Shown here: positions 60,095 through 64,000 of the stretch, in pieces | Position numbering within the stretch: the stretch's first letter is position 1 | Layout: every line of letters starts with the position of its first letter | Assembly: GCA_951213105.1 (NCBI GenBank) | Contig: OX578133.1 | Location: forward strand, 145,032,051 to 145,096,050 | From: Amaurobius ferox | Lineage: Eukaryota; Arthropoda; Arachnida; Araneae; Amaurobiidae | Reading direction: 5' to 3' | Length of the DNA: 64,000 bases | Position numbers and translations under genes: made by a program | The notes under the pieces: generated by a model | What the model was told of the DNA's origin: nothing | What the model saw: the letters and a program-made list of their open reading frames with translations, nothing else | Databases searched by the model: none

Positions 60095-60340
60095 AGATAA
60101 TAGATTAAGTCACGGGGATTGTACTCAGAGGACCCGAGTTCGATTTCCGGTATTGTCTTAACTGTCCCCGTGTACGAACACGTTAAATTTATGGGTTTGA
60201 AAGTCCTTTCGAGCGGTTGGCAGTAAAGAAAAGAGGGTCGGTCCCTGTGGATGTCGTCCTCACTGGGTTCCAGTTTAAGCGGTTTAAACAGATATCTTAC
60301 ACCTTCGGGTAGGTCGGACGGCCTGGGTCGAAAGAACGAA
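60095..60340 (+). mobile_element. Degraded tRNA-headed SINE copy
   Basis: Contains B-box-like GAGTTCGATTTCCGG, the shared body (CGTTAAATTTATGGG, CCCTGTGGATGTC, CTGGGTTCC) and the tail TAGGTCGGACGGCCTGGGTC. It is the most diverged copy of the family; no target duplication was identified. Confidence 0.7.
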
Positions 60341-60529
60341 ATCAGCAGTTTTATTTATTGTACGATAAATATTTTTAATCTTTTTAGGCATACCCCACTC
60401 TAATTTACCATTTATAAAACATGAGCTTTTTGACTCCTGAACTCACTCCCTTTTTGACGTACCAGATGACATCGTCAACTGATTGCATTTTCTCCCTTCG
60501 AGGAGCAATTAAGTATTGAAAGTGAAGGG

Positions 60530-63500
60530 GGGGGGGGGGGCTACTAGTGCTTGTAGCGTTGCCACCGATAGAGGTAACGTTTGCAGTCCCCCTAGCAAGA
60601 ATCCGTCACATTATACTTTTCAACATTTTGTTGATTACCCACACCAGACCCAGATATGGTCGGTGGGATCTCTATAGAGATTTCCCGATGGGCCGGGGCC
60701 TTTGCATTTAATTTTTTCCATAATGCGTACGATGGGCCTAAAGGGGCGATCATGCCCTGTTTTTCTTGGGCCAATGTCGGAGCTAGTATCCGGGTCTGCA
60801 CCACACCCACTGGGAGTAAAAATTACAAAGTTTCAAAACAATAAAATTAAAAACAGTAGTTATGATATGTAACGAAACTTTAAGATTTCGTTACATATAA
60901 ACTTATATGAATCTGGATGCCTATCCCGTCATGTGAGGAAGATATGTGAAAATAAGTTTTATTAAGAAAACATAAACGTGTAAATGAAAGGCTTTTAGAG
61001 CACCAACAGGACTAGCGGCACTTTTTGCCAAACTGGGATTTTTCCATCAAATAACACTTAAATGTATGCAGCAATTTCTGGAAAAATCCTATTTTTGTTA
61101 AAATTATAGCGTCATGTTTCACCAATCCCTTTAAATGAAAGATCTAATATAGTTATATTATTTAATTAAAAATCACACATATCAGTATAATTTCATAGAA
61201 TCCGATGCGCAGAGCCATTATAGCATATATACTTACCAGTGTTGCTCTTAAATCAAAATCTGCATCTTTAATATAATATGTAGGTCTTTCAGCAGTTTGG
61301 GGATTTCTCGCGCAAAAAGAAATTTTTGCTGTTTTAATTTAACTTTATCCATGAGAAATAAGTATGTTTATATTTAATTACAAATTGAAATCTAACCTTT
61401 ACGAATAGCACAAACATATTGCGTTCTTTTTTCATCATAGACCAAAATGAAACCTTTATTAAAAGAACCAAAGCATCACACTGCCTTCAACACCACAATC
61501 ACAAACATCACTCATTTGAGATCACACCAGTTGAACATATGCCAAGTCCTGCTACAAAACGCAACCATTTTTCCTAAGAGTCCGATATTTTCCATTTACT
61601 CATAATTTATAGTTCTAGCTTTCTGGTTGGTTTCAAATGACTTTGGGCGGTTAGCTGCTAAACGTCCGGCGCTCACCAAGAATAAAAATACCCGCGGGGT
61701 TTGCAGCTTCAAACGGAATGGATGCCACCTGTAAAGACGGCACTGTACTGGTATATAGAATCGAGGAGTCATTACAGATAAGATCTCATTAGGTAGACCA
61801 AATAAGTCATCTTTACTTCGTGGTTATCATTTATAGTTGTTACTGGAGGGAGACAACTATTTTTTGGAAATGACAATCCCATGACTGTAAGTATTCTGTA
61901 TCTCTTTGAATTAGGTGGTCAGTCGTAAAAGTTATGGTAACCAGATGTTTTTGTCATTAGTGAAAACATGTCTCCTGGGAAAAAAGAGGAGCTTGGTTTG
62001 TGTGCGGTATAGTTTACGGCTCTATGGTAAGGAAGTAGAGAAGAAGACTGAACTGAAATGTGACATTTACGTTAATAATATTTTCTTTCAAATATTTTTA
62101 TGTTTAAAAAATTTCATTTTCTGGTATTTAGTAAAATATGAAATTAGAAAATTTTTTTGAAATTTCCCAGAGGGGGCAAAGCCCCCCTCTGAAAAAGTTC
62201 AGCGGGGGCTCGTGCCCCTCTGCCCCCCCGTAGTCGGCGCCTATGATTATCTATACATATTTTTCAGCTACTGAGCAGCAAAAATGCATATAATTAATTT
62301 TCACTGCTGAAAATTTTTATTTTCAGGTAACCAAAAAAAATGCCCCCCCCCCCCCGAAATTAAATCCTGGCTACGCCCGTGAGTGTAAACATATTCTCCA
62401 TCTTTACCAAACATTAAAATCATCAAATGTTCATAGAAATGTAACACATGAACCAAATGATTATCCTTTACATATTGACACAATAAATGAGCCTGAAGTT
62501 ATAATTAAAGAACTTTCAAAAAGCCACAAGTCCCAATCTGTAACATTTGAAGACAGAAAGAATGCCCAAAAATAAAATATTCAAATTTAATCATAACACT
62601 CACTAATCCTGAATAAAAACATAATTCCACAACAAACATTTCATGCAAAAAAAAAAAAAGAAAGCTTTCAAGAAATTCAAAATCTGAAATATCTCCACCA
62701 AACCCCAACACATCATTATCACTTGCATTACACCATAAATCCAAATCGACCAGTAATTCAACAGAAAACACAGAATAAATTTTAAATAATGCAATACAGC
62801 AGTATACAAATTCTGTAAGTACTGACAAAGTAAGTCTTACTACACAAACTTCAAAATTCATGAAGTTCGAACGGTACAATAGCTAAGTTCACATTATTTT
62901 TATGCCACTACCAAAATAATATCAAAGTTTAAAACGCTTAAATATGAAATATGGAAAGAAAATGATTAACTTAGTTAGTAGTTTGGTAAAAGCAATAGGC
63001 TAATATCGGATTGGGGGCCAGAAGTGCAGCCAGGTTGATACTGGTCCCCCAATGCGATATCAGTCGATTTTTTTACCAAATCACTTAAGTGAATTATTTT
63101 TTTTTAATCCAGCTTGATACAGTTATTTATCTATCTAGATACATAAAATAAAAAAAAATCGTGAAGGAATCTTCAGATGGTGAAAAATGGTAAGTACACT
63201 TCATTTTCGACAGAATTATCAAGCATTGTTATTATCTTTTGTAGCATTTTTATTATCTTTTGTATATTATTTCGAACAGCCATACGAATTTTCGGAAAAA
63301 CTGGAAGTTGCATCTCTAGAACTGGAAGTGGAAATCCCTAGTGAACCTCCCAATCCCCCTCTGGAATTTAACGCAGAATCCATATCAGGCATCATTCATA
63401 GCCAATCCTGACAAATAGATGTTTCAAGGAAATTTGATTTGCAGTAGAAAAAACTGAAAGTGGAAACCACTCTACCTCCTCCAAAATCTCAACAGGAATC

Positions 63501-63928
63501 AGCTTCTATCCTTTCTTGGATTTTGTTTCTGGCTGCCTTGGGAAGAACTTCACAAAGACGAGAGCAATATCAACTTCTGTGATATTTCTAAAAATCCCTC
63601 GTCATAAGTTCTTAGAAAAAAAATATATTTATAGGTTATTAAAATCAGGGAATTTTTACATTTCAGCACTTGATCTTACGGAAAAAATCACTGGAAGGTA
63701 TGCCAGTACTACTTTTGTATTCCTCTAACTGATTTTTCAGCCTCTGACTGAGACAGAAAAATTATCTGGGGTAAAAACCGTAGACGTAAATGGTAGAACA
63801 GTAGATATCCTAAAGGATATATACGGGTGGAACGCGATTGTCCCGCTCTGAACCCTTATATCCACCCTCTACTCTAGTTTTTAAGTTTTTATTCCGCACG
63901 TTTTAGGGAAGAGAACAAACATATCTGG
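60530..63928. other. Upstream arginine kinase intron sequence, no gene recognised
   Basis: No exon of arginine kinase residues 1-248 could be found here. The region holds C/G homopolymers (60528 and 62343-62355) and AT-rich sequence. TGGCTACGCCCGTGAG, the end of a C-tract-bearing repeat, lies near 62370. Open frames at 62505-62879 (minus) and 63187-63411 (plus) have no recognisable motif. Confidence 0.5.
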
Positions 63929-63930
63929 GA

Positions 63931-64000
63931 TAGCCGAGCGGTCAAGACGTCAAGCTTGAACCCCTTCAGGTTGTGGTGATTGTCATTTGTACATAAAATT
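63931..64000 (+). repeat. tRNA-like A-box sequence cut by window end
   Basis: GGGATAGCCGAGCGGTCAAG matches the A-box arm of Leu/Ser-type tRNAs. No B box or acceptor pairing is visible before the window stops, so it is probably the head of a tRNA-derived SINE rather than a gene. Confidence 0.3.

Larger units (their letters stand above)
59712..62252. mobile_element. Possible 2.5-kb DNA transposon with TCATAGGCGCCGA ends
   Basis: TCATAGGCGCCGA at about 59710-59722 has an exact inverse, TCGGCGCCTATGA, at about 62234-62246. Both are followed inward by G-rich sequence such as GGGGGGGCA. The interval holds a foldback, a SINE relic, a 14-base G tract near 60528 and sequence without recognised coding. 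That the two ends belong to one insertion is inference. Confidence 0.35.

Noticed and set aside
62505..62879. A 124-residue minus-strand hydrophobic ORF
   Set aside because: Phe/Leu/Val-rich because the opposite strand is A-rich. No motif, splice context or homology was recognised.
63187..63411. A 74-residue plus-strand ORF (LEVASLELEVEIPSEPPNPP)
   Set aside because: Its composition looks somewhat protein-like, but no family, splice site or partner exon was recognised; left as unknown.

Overview
This window is nuclear DNA from an arthropod, most likely a chelicerate such as a spider. It is AT-rich and gene-poor, and mobile DNA fills much of it. The only host gene I can defend is the 3' half of an arginine kinase gene on the minus strand. 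It consists of two coding exons with GT/AG boundaries (59505-59322 and 49615-49473), a 9.7 kb intron, and a 3' UTR containing three diverged copies of a poly(A)-signal module. The C-terminal residues (TESEGG, ending MEKAA) look chelicerate from memory. A permuted Penelope-like retroelement of the kind abundant in spiders agrees with that. No bacterial-style genes, operons, rRNA arrays or CRISPR arrays are present.

Region by region. 1-24 kb is a mosaic. It contains pieces of a hairpin-headed repeat (called family H here), an ~0.9 kb interspersed repeat (family P), a Tc1-like transposase relic, a 118-bp minisatellite (9911-10492) and a diverged 65-bp array (16490-17145). A decayed permuted Penelope-like copy lies at 14560-16316. 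The 3' end of a LINE (17386-17911) is followed directly by a SINE. 24.3-28.45 kb holds the main element: a ~4 kb Naiad-type Penelope-like retrotransposon on the minus strand, with the GIY-YIG nuclease upstream of a CxC linker and the reverse transcriptase. It has (TA)n tracts at both ends. 28.5-49 kb is further repeat DNA: another SINE, a hAT MITE with a perfect 8-bp target duplication, a pogo-like element, family H copies, and a second copy of the segment that opens the window. 49-64 kb is the arginine kinase gene. Its introns carry a 35-bp array, a foldback, a piggyBac-like fragment, an internally deleted Tc1-like element and a long-TIR MITE.

The mobile elements are functionally linked. Four SINE copies share one body and tail. 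Two have a near complete 5S rRNA head followed by a shortened tRNA-like segment, and two have only the tRNA-like head. Three have perfect 13-15 bp target duplications, and the fourth has an 11-bp one with a single mismatch. Their tail matches the end of the LINE at 17849-17911, which suggests a SINE/LINE pair using the same reverse transcriptase. The Naiad copy is broken by several frameshifts, although its catalytic motifs survive.

Limits: every repeat family was defined by eye from copies inside this window. I ran no alignment or database search.
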